NCBI GenBank assembly: GCA_002401055.1
Contig: NVRZ01000051.1
Coordinates: 1-14,864, forward strand
Length of the DNA: 14,864 nucleotides
Reading direction: 5' to 3'
DNA from: Bacteroidota bacterium
Lineage (GTDB): Bacteria; Bacteroidota; Bacteroidia; NORP154
Shown here one piece after another: positions 1 to 6,914 of this stretch (position 1 is its first letter; each line of letters begins with the position of its first letter). The position numbers were made by a program, and so were the translations under genes. The notes below the pieces were generated by a model that saw nothing but the letters and a program-made list of their open reading frames with translations, did not search any database and had not been told where the DNA came from.

Positions 1-435
1 AGATTTTGTGGAGCTGTCTTTGAAATCGAATCAGTGAAGAACCAGGTAATACGAGAAATTGGTTTAGGTGATGTTTCAAAAAAAGTTGCTGAAGAAGTGG
101 CAAAGGAAATTGGTCTTGATGAAAATTCAGTTACTCACTTTGTCGACATTCTGCAAAAACTATCAAAATTAACTATAGAGAAGGAAGCGGAATTGACAGA
201 GATTAACCCTCTTGTAATCCTTAAGGACGGCTCAATGATGGCACTTGATGGCAAGATTATGACTGATGATAATTCTAACTTCAGACATAAGGAACTTACA
301 AAATATCAGGAAAAAACTGAGCTTGAAAAAAAGCGATACGAAGGAGCGCTTCGTAGACGCCAACTAAGCCAGATATTAGGCGGAAAAATGAAGCCTGGAG
401 ATGCTACAGAATTGAAGAAATTATTCGATGTATGA
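1..435 (+). CDS. ATP-grasp protein, SucC-like, lacking CoA-ligase domain (5' partial)
   Basis: The frame is open from the first base of the window to a TGA at 433-435, so the gene starts upstream; the GTG at 34 is only an internal codon. Residues encoded at about 181-300 (AELTEINPLVI, then LDGKI, DDNSNFRHKEL) match the end of the ATP-grasp fold of succinyl-CoA ligase beta, where EINPLV and the following D-K-DDN residues help bind Mg-ATP. In SucC this is followed by a CoA-ligase domain of roughly 150 residues. Here there is only a charged tail of about 45 residues (EKTELEKKRYEGALRRRQ...), probably helical. The next gene begins on the opposite strand 24 bp later, so no hidden ligase domain follows. 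It may be a stand-alone ATP-grasp subunit or a divergent acyl-CoA-ligase-type enzyme. The fold is fairly sure; substrate and partner are unknown. Confidence 0.7.
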   Translation, partial: RFCGAVFEIESVKNQVIREIGLGDVSKKVAEEVAKEIGLDENSVTHFVDILQKLSKLTIEKEAELTEINPLVILKDGSMMALDGKIMTDDNSNFRHKELTKYQEKTELEKKRYEGALRRRQLSQILGGKMKPGDATELKKLFDV

Positions 436-459
436 CGTTGGGCGTCGGGCGACTTTCAA

Positions 460-1446
460 CTATTTGTTCGCCACATTTATCACTGCTTCAACATCAATAT
501 CCACCATACATTTAAAATGACTTTTCGGACATTTGTCGTAGCCAATTTTCGTGCATGGCCGGCAACCTAAGTCGTTGACTTCAATGATTGTTGATTTCGA
601 ATTTCCGGATGGTAAATATGGATACATTCCGAATTCTGGAATTGTGTTACCCCAAACGGAAATGATTTCTTTGTTAAATGCGCTTGCAATGTGCATGAGT
701 CCGGTATCATGCGTGATAATCTTGTTGGCCTGCTTGACCAATGATGCGGATTGATTGATATTGTATTTGCCACAGGCATTGTAAACTGAGTCGCCTAGCT
801 CTTTGGCAATAGAATCCGCCCTCTCGATATCGCTGGGTCCACCCAACAATACTACGGGACTCTTTATTTTTTGACATATGGAAATAATTTTTTCTGTTGG
901 CATCATTTTGGTAAAATGTTTGGCGCCAATTACAAATCCCAAATATCCATTTTGATAATTTGATGGGAGGGTAGTAATATCAACTTCGTCCTCAGTTGGA
1001 ATAAAATAATCCAAGCCTGCACCATCGTTCACAACTCCCAATGACTCAACACATTTCATGTAACGATCAACTATGTGTACATCAGGTAGCTTGTCAATCT
1101 TAAAGTTCACTTTGAGCCACTTCTGAATGTTAATTTTCTTGAATGAAAAGGATTTTTTATCTATTATTTTCTTTGCAATTGCCGAGCGTAAATTGTGGTG
1201 CAGGTCAATTACTAGATCGAAATTTTCTGTTTTCAGATTTTCAGAGATCTCTGATAAATCTTTCTCGATACTGTGTACCGCAGCTAAGTGTGGATTGGAA
1301 GTAAGAAGTGACTTGAAGCTGGTTTTTGTTAAATAATGTACTTCAACCTCATCTTTCAATTGCGTTTTCAGACATCTGATAACAGGAGTGGTTAAAACGA
1401 TGTCTCCAATAGAACTGAACCTGATTATCAATATTTTTTGCGCCAT
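460..1446 (-). CDS. Glycosyltransferase family 9 (heptosyltransferase-like)
   Basis: This 328-residue protein resembles the ADP-heptose:LPS heptosyltransferases (WaaF/RfaF, GT9), GT-B enzymes that add sugars to lipid A core at the inner membrane. The N-terminus has the family pattern ILIIRFSSIGDIVLTTPVI (residues 5-23). The C-terminal half has a nucleotide-sugar region with HDTGLMHIASAF (246-257) followed by SVWGNTIPEFGMYPY. A cysteine-rich tail (GCRPC at 294-298, then KCP and FKCM) is common in Bacteroidota GT9 proteins. I start at the ATG at 1446; a TTG at 1461 would add five residues that look unrelated to the family N-terminus. It is transcribed alone, convergent with the ATP-grasp gene and divergent from the TatD gene. 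The exact sugar cannot be told from sequence, so no symbol is given. Confidence 0.9.
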   Translation of the reverse strand: MAQKILIIRFSSIGDIVLTTPVIRCLKTQLKDEVEVHYLTKTSFKSLLTSNPHLAAVHSIEKDLSEISENLKTENFDLVIDLHHNLRSAIAKKIIDKKSFSFKKINIQKWLKVNFKIDKLPDVHIVDRYMKCVESLGVVNDGAGLDYFIPTEDEVDITTLPSNYQNGYLGFVIGAKHFTKMMPTEKIISICQKIKSPVVLLGGPSDIERADSIAKELGDSVYNACGKYNINQSASLVKQANKIITHDTGLMHIASAFNKEIISVWGNTIPEFGMYPYLPSGNSKSTIIEVNDLGCRPCTKIGYDKCPKSHFKCMVDIDVEAVINVANK

Positions 1447-1463
1447 AAGTCTGAGGTACAAAA

Positions 1464-1471
1464 CAAAAGTA
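1464..1471 (-). promoter_or_regulatory. Possible -7 element for the GT9 gene
   Basis: On the minus strand this reads TACTTTTG, an exact match to the Bacteroidota -7 consensus TAnnTTTG, ending 17 bp before the GT9 ATG. I find no TTG at the expected 19-21 bp upstream, so only the proximal element is supported. Confidence 0.4.
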
Positions 1472-1497
1472 AATTAAAATAAACTTTTGTGTTTTTC

Positions 1498-1505
1498 TAT
1501 TTTTG
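1498..1505 (+). promoter_or_regulatory. Possible -7 element for the TatD gene
   Basis: TATTTTTG matches the Bacteroidota -7 consensus TAnnTTTG, but it lies only 4 bp before the ATG at 1510. A transcript would be nearly leaderless, and there is no TTG at the usual distance upstream, so this may be a chance match in an AT-rich spacer. Confidence 0.25.
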
Positions 1506-1509
1506 TGCC

Positions 1510-2280
1510 ATGCTACTCACTGATTCACACACGCATTTGTTTCTCGAAGAGTTTGATGAAGACATTGATCAAGTGATTGACAATGCAATTCAGAAAGGTG
1601 TAGAACGTATATTCCTTCCTAATATTGATAGTACTACTATCGAGGCTTTGAATAATCTTGTTCAGAAATATCCTGCACAGTGTTTTCCCATGATGGGACT
1701 ACATCCAGGATCAGTAAAAGCCAACTACTTGGAAGAGCTCGATATAATAAAAGCGGAACTTAAAGCGGGTAGTTATTGTGCGGTTGGAGAGATTGGGATT
1801 GACCTTTATTGGGACAAAACCTTTATTAAAGAGCAAGAGGATGCTTTTAGGCAGCAGATTTTGTTGGCAAAGGAGCTCAAGCTTCCAATCGTTATTCATG
1901 CGCGCGACTCGTTTCAAGAAATATTCAATATCATAGATCATTTGAATGATGAACAATTGTCTGGAATATTTCATTGTTTTACGGGTACTATAGACGATTC
2001 AAAAAGAATAATTGAATATGGCGGATTTAAGATGGGAATTGGAGGGGTCCTGACATTTAAAAATGCAGGTGTGGACAAAGTGGTTGAACAAATTGCTTTG
2101 GAGCACTTGCTTTTAGAAACAGATTCCCCGTACCTGGCACCAGCACCATACAGAGGAAAAAGAAATGAAAGTGCTTATATAATAGAAGTGGCAAATAAGT
2201 TAGCGGAACTACATTGTTGTAGTATAGAGGAGGTTGCAAAAGTGACTACAGAAAATAGTATCGAAATATTTAAGGTGTGA
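1510..2280 (+). CDS. TatD family metal-dependent hydrolase (deoxyribonuclease)
   Basis: A 256-residue TatD/YcfH-type TIM-barrel hydrolase, of normal family length. Members are cytoplasmic metal-dependent nucleases implicated in DNA repair and turnover. Metal ligands are visible: the HxH pair in DSHTHLF (H7, H9), the glutamate in AVGEIGIDLYWD (E94), histidines in VIHARD (H130) and FHCFTG (H155), and the aspartate in LLETDSPYLAP (D205). The last motif, followed by PYRGKRNES, is strongly diagnostic. I chose the ATG at 1510 because MLLTDSHTHLF is the typical N-terminus; the GTG at 1489 would add a phenylalanine-rich stub overlapping the promoter region. Its TGA overlaps the GTG start of the next gene, suggesting translational coupling. 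The family is certain; the physiological substrate is not. Confidence 0.95.
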   Translation: MLLTDSHTHLFLEEFDEDIDQVIDNAIQKGVERIFLPNIDSTTIEALNNLVQKYPAQCFPMMGLHPGSVKANYLEELDIIKAELKAGSYCAVGEIGIDLYWDKTFIKEQEDAFRQQILLAKELKLPIVIHARDSFQEIFNIIDHLNDEQLSGIFHCFTGTIDDSKRIIEYGGFKMGIGGVLTFKNAGVDKVVEQIALEHLLLETDSPYLAPAPYRGKRNESAYIIEVANKLAELHCCSIEEVAKVTTENSIEIFKV

Positions 2281-4235
2281 ATTTGAGCAAAGAATATATT
2301 GCGATTTTTTTGTTGGCCTTTGGTCTCTACGCAAATACTCTGGGTCATAAATATACGCTAGATGATAAGATCGTTATCACAGAAAATCAGTTTACAACAC
2401 AAGGTTTTTCAGGCATATCAGATTTGTTAACAACGGATGTTTTTGTTGGATTTTATGGCAAGGAAAAAAATCTTGTAACGGGTAAAAGATACCGCCCGTT
2501 GTCATTGGTCACTTTTGCTATTGAGTGGCAGCTGTTTGGAAAGAATCCTTTTATGAGTCACCTCATAAATTTACTGCTCTATGCATTAACTGGAATGCTA
2601 CTTTTTACATTGATGAAGATGGTGCTACCAGATAAACTTGACAATCCGTGGTATCTAACAACACCGTTGATTATCGCGGCGATTTATGTTGCTCATCCAT
2701 TGCACACTGAAGTGATAGCCAATATAAAGGGAAGGGATGAAATACTGAGCTTATTGGGTTCTTTGGGAGCCTTATACTTTACTCTAAAATGGCTGGATAC
2801 AAAAGTGATAAAGCATATGCTGTTGAGCTTAATGTGTCTTTTTCTGGCCTTGTTTTCAAAAGAGAATGCGATTACTTTCTTGTTTGTTATTCCTGTAACC
2901 GTCCATTATTTCACCAACTACTCATTCAAGGATAACATGAGGTCTGCATTGGCGCTGGTAGGAATATCGGCGGTTTACATTGCTATTCGGTTCTCTCTAC
3001 TTGGAATTCCAGACACTGCTGAAGCTACTGAGCTGATGAATAACCCTTTCGTTAATTCCAGTACGTCAGATAAGTTCGCTACCATCTTTTACACGTTTGG
3101 GATTTATTTAAAACTTCTTTTTTTCCCTCATCCCCTAACTCATGATTATTATCCATTTCATATTCCAATTGTAGGATGGAGTAACATTTGGGTACTGTTG
3201 TCGCTTCTTATTTATGGTTTGATGGCGTTCTGGACAATTCTTGGTTTTAAAACCAGGAAGCCTTCATTTTACGGAATTGCTTTTTACTTGGCTACCTTTT
3301 CGGTCGTATCCAATGTGGTTTTTCCCATAGGTTCATTTATGAATGAGCGTTTTATGTATTTCCCGACCATTGGCTTCGCAATAATTCTCGGAATTGCGTT
3401 TACGTTCGGAATCTATAAACACATACCCAGAAACAAGAATAACATGCTTCTTGTCAATTCCATCTTAATACTCATGCTGGTCGGATATTCCTATAAAACA
3501 GTTAGCAGGAATATGGATTGGAAAAACGATTTGAGCCTGGCTCTGGCGGATGTGGTGAACTCTCCAAACAGTGCAAAAGCGAATATGTCTGCAGGGTTGT
3601 CGCTGATCAATCGAGCGGAAAATGAAAAGGATGCTGTAAAGAGAAATACGATCATTCAGGCGATAACATATCTGAACAAATCTCTTGTGCTGTATCCTTC
3701 ATATATCCAACCAATGCTGCTGATGGGTAATGCCTATTATCAAATTGAAGAATATGAAAATAGCCTGCTGTATTTTGAAGGTTGCCTGAAATTGCGCCCA
3801 AATTACTCCTTTGCGGTGAACAATATAGAACACGTTGGAGACCTTGGTGTAAGAAATAAAAATTCCGCATTGGCGGTTAAAAGTTATGGTTTGCTTATTA
3901 AGCATACGCCAAACAATTATAGGTTGTATTTGAAATTGGGGCAAGTATATGGCCGAGACTTGCACAATAATGTAACTGCATTAGAGTATTTAAAAAAGGC
4001 CCTGGAGCTTAGTCCTGGGAATATTGATGTTCTGAATAAGTTGGGAATAATTTATTCGATGCAAGGACAAAACCAATTAGCAATTGATGCTTTCTCTGAG
4101 GTCATTCGCAAAGAACCGACGAATGCCAATACGCTTCTTAACTTGGGAATTACGTACAATAACATCGGTAATACAAAATTGGGAGAAGCGTACATTAATA
4201 AGGCAATTAAGGCAGACCCTTCCTTGAAAAGATAG
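2277..4235 (+). CDS. TMTC-like membrane protein with C-terminal TPR repeats (putative GT-C glycosyltransferase)
   Basis: A 652-residue protein. Residues 1 to about 405 contain roughly nine to eleven hydrophobic segments; residues about 430-650 form five or six TPR units (for example 549-582, 583-616 and 617-650, with the AxxxxxxALxLxP pattern). The membrane part resembles the TMTC/DUF1736 group of eukaryotic O-mannosyltransferases and their bacterial relatives: an early LDD acidic pair (D29-D30) in the first external loop, RYRPLSLVTF (71-80), VAHPLHTEVIANIKGRDE (138-155), FSKENA (193-198) and ERFMYFPTIGF (357-367). A GT-C enzyme would use a lipid-linked sugar on the outer face of the inner membrane, with the TPR domain binding the acceptor protein. 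That role is inferred. The start GTG at 2277 overlaps the tatD stop (GTGA); a TTG at 2283 is an alternative. Confidence 0.85.
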   Translation: MNLSKEYIAIFLLAFGLYANTLGHKYTLDDKIVITENQFTTQGFSGISDLLTTDVFVGFYGKEKNLVTGKRYRPLSLVTFAIEWQLFGKNPFMSHLINLLLYALTGMLLFTLMKMVLPDKLDNPWYLTTPLIIAAIYVAHPLHTEVIANIKGRDEILSLLGSLGALYFTLKWLDTKVIKHMLLSLMCLFLALFSKENAITFLFVIPVTVHYFTNYSFKDNMRSALALVGISAVYIAIRFSLLGIPDTAEATELMNNPFVNSSTSDKFATIFYTFGIYLKLLFFPHPLTHDYYPFHIPIVGWSNIWVLLSLLIYGLMAFWTILGFKTRKPSFYGIAFYLATFSVVSNVVFPIGSFMNERFMYFPTIGFAIILGIAFTFGIYKHIPRNKNNMLLVNSILILMLVGYSYKTVSRNMDWKNDLSLALADVVNSPNSAKANMSAGLSLINRAENEKDAVKRNTIIQAITYLNKSLVLYPSYIQPMLLMGNAYYQIEEYENSLLYFEGCLKLRPNYSFAVNNIEHVGDLGVRNKNSALAVKSYGLLIKHTPNNYRLYLKLGQVYGRDLHNNVTALEYLKKALELSPGNIDVLNKLGIIYSMQGQNQLAIDAFSEVIRKEPTNANTLLNLGITYNNIGNTKLGEAYINKAIKADPSLKR

Positions 4236-4385
4236 GAGTGTTAAAGACTCGTTATTACTAGATGAAGGAGCCCCAAATTATTTTTCTGAATATTTTATTT
4301 TTTTGTACTTTGGTCGCCTGTTTATTTGAGACTGGTACAGTTTCTGATAAAGAGAGAATAGGAGAGCTTTCATTTCTCCATTTTT

Positions 4386-4473
4386 GGAGAGGTGGCCGAG
4401 TGGTCGAAGGCGCACGCTTGGAAAGCGTGTGTGCCTCACAAGGGTACCGAGGGTTCGAATCCCTCTCTCTCCG
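4386..4473 (+). tRNA. tRNA-Ser (anticodon GGA)
   Basis: A complete 88-nt class II tRNA. The acceptor stem pairs GGAGAGG (4386-4392) with TCTCTCC (4466-4472), with one G-U at the base; the discriminator is G4473. The anticodon stem CACGC/GCGTG (4413-4417, 4425-4429) closes the loop TTGGAAA with anticodon GGA at 4420-4422, reading UCC/UCU serine codons. The long variable arm runs from 4430 to about 4448. The T arm is GAGGG-TTCGAAT-CCCTC (4449-4465). The 3' CCA is not encoded (GCA follows). It lies between the TMTC-like gene and exbB. Confidence 0.97.
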
Positions 4474-4532
4474 CAGTATTTATTTGAAATGATTTAACAT
4501 TAGTAGTATAAATTCAATACAAAACGATTATT

Positions 4533-5417
4533 ATGAAAAGAGTATTTGCATTAATTACAATTGCCACGTTACTTTCTTTTGGTGGAATTACATACGGGCA
4601 AGACGAAGAATCGGCTTCTGACACTGTTGTTGTTGAAAGTATGGAGACTGGAATTATCACAACGATGGTAATAGGTGATAACGGTGACACGATTATCATA
4701 AGCGAAGAGCAACCAGAGCCAGTAGAGGCAGAAGAACCTGAGCAAATGGCTACTGAAGAAGCGGAAGTGGAAGAGGAGCGATCTTTTCATCAGGTGGTAA
4801 AACAGAAATTTATTGAGGGTGGTGCGGAATTCATGGCAGTTGTTCTGCTTTGTCTTATTCTTGGTTTGGCTTTGGCTATTGAAAGGATCATCTATCTCAA
4901 TTTGGCTACTGCAAATACAGAGAAATTGCTAGGAGAAATCGAAGGTGCTCTTAACTCGGGAGGAGTTGATGCTGCCAAGGAAGTTTGCCGAAATACAAAA
5001 GGACCTGTAGCAAGTATTTTCTATCAAGGTTTAGACAGGGCCAAAGAGGGAATTGACGTGGTTGAAAAAACTATTGTCGCCTATGGTAGTGTGCAAATGG
5101 GACTCTTGGAAAAAGGCTTGTCATGGATTGCATTGTTTATCTCACTTGCGCCTATGCTTGGATTTATGGGAACTGTAATTGGTATGATTGGTGCGTTTGA
5201 CGCAATTGAGGCTGCTGGAGATATCTCTCCTAGCTTGGTTGCTCATGGTATTAAAGTGGCGCTATTAACAACAGTATTTGGTTTGATCGTTGCGATCATC
5301 CTTCAAATATTCTATAACTATATCGTTTCAAAAGTGGATTCGCTGGTCAACGATATGGAGGATGCATCTATATCAATGGTTGACTTATTAATGAAAAGTG
5401 GAACTTCAAACAACTAA
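4533..5417 (+). CDS. exbB: MotA/TolQ/ExbB proton channel family protein with signal-peptide-like, acidic N-terminal extension
   Basis: A 294-residue homologue of ExbB/TolQ, the inner-membrane channel that with ExbD couples the proton gradient to TonB-type transport across the outer membrane. Order: hydrophobic leader (1-22, ending YGQ), a glutamate-rich segment (about 24-83) with few hydrophobic stretches, TM1 at about 99-122, a cytoplasmic helical domain (about 125-190), and the conserved TM2-TM3 pair at about 192-225 and 235-262. The latter includes LAPMLGFMGTVIGMIGAF (205-222) and ALLTTVFGLIVAI (243-255), the family signature. It is longer than E. coli ExbB (about 244 residues) because of the N-terminal extension, a layout I believe is common in Bacteroidota. 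It is the first of four closely packed genes (gaps 5, 1 and 15 bp). No clear promoter was seen in the 59 bp after the tRNA. Confidence 0.93.
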   Translation: MKRVFALITIATLLSFGGITYGQDEESASDTVVVESMETGIITTMVIGDNGDTIIISEEQPEPVEAEEPEQMATEEAEVEEERSFHQVVKQKFIEGGAEFMAVVLLCLILGLALAIERIIYLNLATANTEKLLGEIEGALNSGGVDAAKEVCRNTKGPVASIFYQGLDRAKEGIDVVEKTIVAYGSVQMGLLEKGLSWIALFISLAPMLGFMGTVIGMIGAFDAIEAAGDISPSLVAHGIKVALLTTVFGLIVAIILQIFYNYIVSKVDSLVNDMEDASISMVDLLMKSGTSNN

Positions 5418-5422
5418 ATCCT

Positions 5423-5836
5423 ATGAAAGATAGCATAGCAAAACCGCTTTCAATATTACTTTATGCATTAATGGGAATATCCGTTCTATTGATCGTGGTG
5501 TTCGTAGCAGGGTGGATTGATCACGGTATTCTTCTTGTGTGGACTTATTTCTTGGTTGGTATCGCCAGCATCGCATCCATTGTTTTTCCAATAATCTATG
5601 TTGTTCAAAACCCGAAAGGAGCCAAGGATATGCTTATATCTGTTGGAGGTATTGCGGTGATTTTTGGAATATCGTACGGACTTGCATCAGGTGAACTTAC
5701 TGATGTATTCATCCGAGAGGGTGTAGATGAGGGAATATCCAGACTGGTAGGGATGGGCATTATAGGCTCTTACCTGCTTTTGGCTGGTGCAGTCGGTGCA
5801 ATTATTTTCTCGTCGATTTCAAAAATGATTAAGTAA
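5423..5836 (+). CDS. Four-TM membrane protein of unknown function in the Exb operon
   Basis: A 137-residue, very hydrophobic protein with about four membrane helices: residues about 9-30, 33-61, 68-90 and 107-133. The loop between helices 3 and 4 is acidic (ELTDVFIREGVDEGI). I do not recognise a named family and see no catalytic motif. It begins 5 bp after the exbB stop and ends 1 bp before the first exbD, so it is almost certainly co-translated with the channel. This position argues for a role as an accessory or assembly subunit of the ExbB-ExbD complex, but that is inference from context only. Confidence 0.85.
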   Translation: MKDSIAKPLSILLYALMGISVLLIVVFVAGWIDHGILLVWTYFLVGIASIASIVFPIIYVVQNPKGAKDMLISVGGIAVIFGISYGLASGELTDVFIREGVDEGISRLVGMGIIGSYLLLAGAVGAIIFSSISKMIK

Positions 5837-5837
5837 A

Positions 5838-6419
5838 ATGGCAAGGAGCAAGAGAACAGCAGAACCGATTAATGCGGGATCCATGGCGGACATCGCATTT
5901 TTGCTGCTCATATTTTTTCTTGTTACTACTACAATGGATGTTGACTCAGGATTATTGAGAAAGCTCCCGCCTCCGTTGGATCCTGAAGCTCCCAAGCCCC
6001 CTCCGATTAAGGAGAGAAATGTATTCACCGTTTTGGTGAATAGAAATGACCAATTATTGGTTGAGGGAGAAATTGGAAGCTTGAGTACATTGAGAGTGAA
6101 AGCCAAAGAGTTTGTTACCAATCCATACAACAAGGCGAACCTATCGGCTAAGAAAGATCCTGCTATGATAGATATGATTGGCACATATGAGGTATCAAAG
6201 GGAGTAGTTTCGCTTCAAAATGACAGGGGAACGTCCTACGACATGTATATACGGGTGCAAAATGAATTGGTGGCAGCCTATCGTGAAATTAGAGATGACT
6301 TGGCGATGCAAACATTTGGTAAGAAGTATAAGTTGCTCAATAAGGATCAAGCAAAAGCTGTTCGTAGGGCGATTCCAATGATGATCTCAGAGGCAGAACC
6401 GAGAAATATTAATAGTTAA
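5838..6419 (+). CDS. exbD: ExbD/TolR family biopolymer transport protein (first copy)
   Basis: A 193-residue ExbD/TolR-type protein: a short cytoplasmic N-terminus with basic residues, one membrane helix at about 17-36 (ADIAFLLLIFFLVTTTMDVD), then a periplasmic domain. Asp18 in MADIAFLLL sits where the proton-carrying aspartate of E. coli ExbD (Asp25) lies. A proline-rich linker (LPPPLDPEAPKPPPIKER, 44-61) follows the helix, and the C-terminal domain is larger than in E. coli ExbD (about 141 residues in total). It starts 1 bp after the four-TM gene stop, so expression is probably coupled. It should form the stator partner of the ExbB above. Confidence 0.93.
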   Translation: MARSKRTAEPINAGSMADIAFLLLIFFLVTTTMDVDSGLLRKLPPPLDPEAPKPPPIKERNVFTVLVNRNDQLLVEGEIGSLSTLRVKAKEFVTNPYNKANLSAKKDPAMIDMIGTYEVSKGVVSLQNDRGTSYDMYIRVQNELVAAYREIRDDLAMQTFGKKYKLLNKDQAKAVRRAIPMMISEAEPRNINS

Positions 6420-6423
6420 TTTT

Positions 6424-6429
6424 AGGAGG
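6424..6429 (+). promoter_or_regulatory. Strong Shine-Dalgarno (AGGAGG) for the second exbD
   Basis: AGGAGG lies 5 bp before the ATG at 6435. It fixes that start. It also stands out because the other starts in this window show no comparable motif, as is usual in Bacteroidota. Confidence 0.75.
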
Positions 6430-6434
6430 AAGCG

Positions 6435-6914
6435 ATGTCAAAATTTGGAAAAAAAGATAAAGGAGGAACCCCCGAAATATCTACTGCTTCGCTGCCGGAT
6501 ATAGTGTTTATGCTTTTGTTCTTCTTCATGGTAACCACTGTTATGCGTGAGGTTAGTCTAAAAGTGGTTGTTCAACAACCATTTGCTACTGAAGTAAAAA
6601 AGCTAGAAAAAAAGTCATTGGTGAGTTACATTTTTATTGGTCCGCCAATAAAAGGTTTGGCGGCTACTTTTGGTACCGAACCGAGGATTCAACTTAATGA
6701 TGCTTTTGCAACTGTTTCGGATTTAGGCGAGTTCATTATTGCAGAGCGAGAGGCAAGAAGTGAAAAGGAAGTACCTTTTATGACTACATCTCTAAAGATT
6801 GATAAAACGGTTAAAATGGGTATTGTAACTGATGTTAAGCAAGAGCTGAGAGAGTTGAATGCTCTTAAAGTTAATTACTCCACCAAGAAAGGCACAGATA
6901 TTACTGCCGAATAA
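6435..6914 (+). CDS. exbD: ExbD/TolR family biopolymer transport protein (second copy)
   Basis: A 159-residue ExbD paralogue. A lysine/glycine-rich N-terminus (1-15) is followed by one membrane helix at about 20-38 (LPDIVFMLLFFFMVTTVM), with Asp22 in the position of the essential ExbD aspartate. The remainder is a periplasmic domain with only limited similarity to the first copy, so the two probably form a heteromeric stator or bind different partners. Having two exbD genes behind one exbB is common in Bacteroidota. It has its own strong Shine-Dalgarno sequence. Its last 14 bp overlap the 3' end of the convergent CPBP gene. Confidence 0.92.
   Translation: MSKFGKKDKGGTPEISTASLPDIVFMLLFFFMVTTVMREVSLKVVVQQPFATEVKKLEKKSLVSYIFIGPPIKGLAATFGTEPRIQLNDAFATVSDLGEFIIAEREARSEKEVPFMTTSLKIDKTVKMGIVTDVKQELRELNALKVNYSTKKGTDITAE

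Noticed and set aside
34..36. GTG as start of the first gene
   Set aside because: The frame stays open upstream to the window edge and the protein clearly lacks the front of its ATP-grasp domain, so the gene is truncated by the window.
434..453. Small hairpins (GACG/CGTC and GTC/GAC) between the first two convergent genes
   Set aside because: The stems are only 3-4 bp and no T-tract follows on either strand, so a terminator is not supported.
4311..4322. TACTTTG as a promoter for tRNA-Ser
   Set aside because: It is one base short of TAnnTTTG, lies over 60 bp from the mature tRNA end and has no matching TTG at 20 bp.
4262..4492. A 76-codon ORF with a hydrophobic, lipoprotein-like N-terminus
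   Set aside because: Its second half is the tRNA-Ser gene read as protein (RGGRVVEGARLES...), a well-known artefact, and nothing else supports translation.
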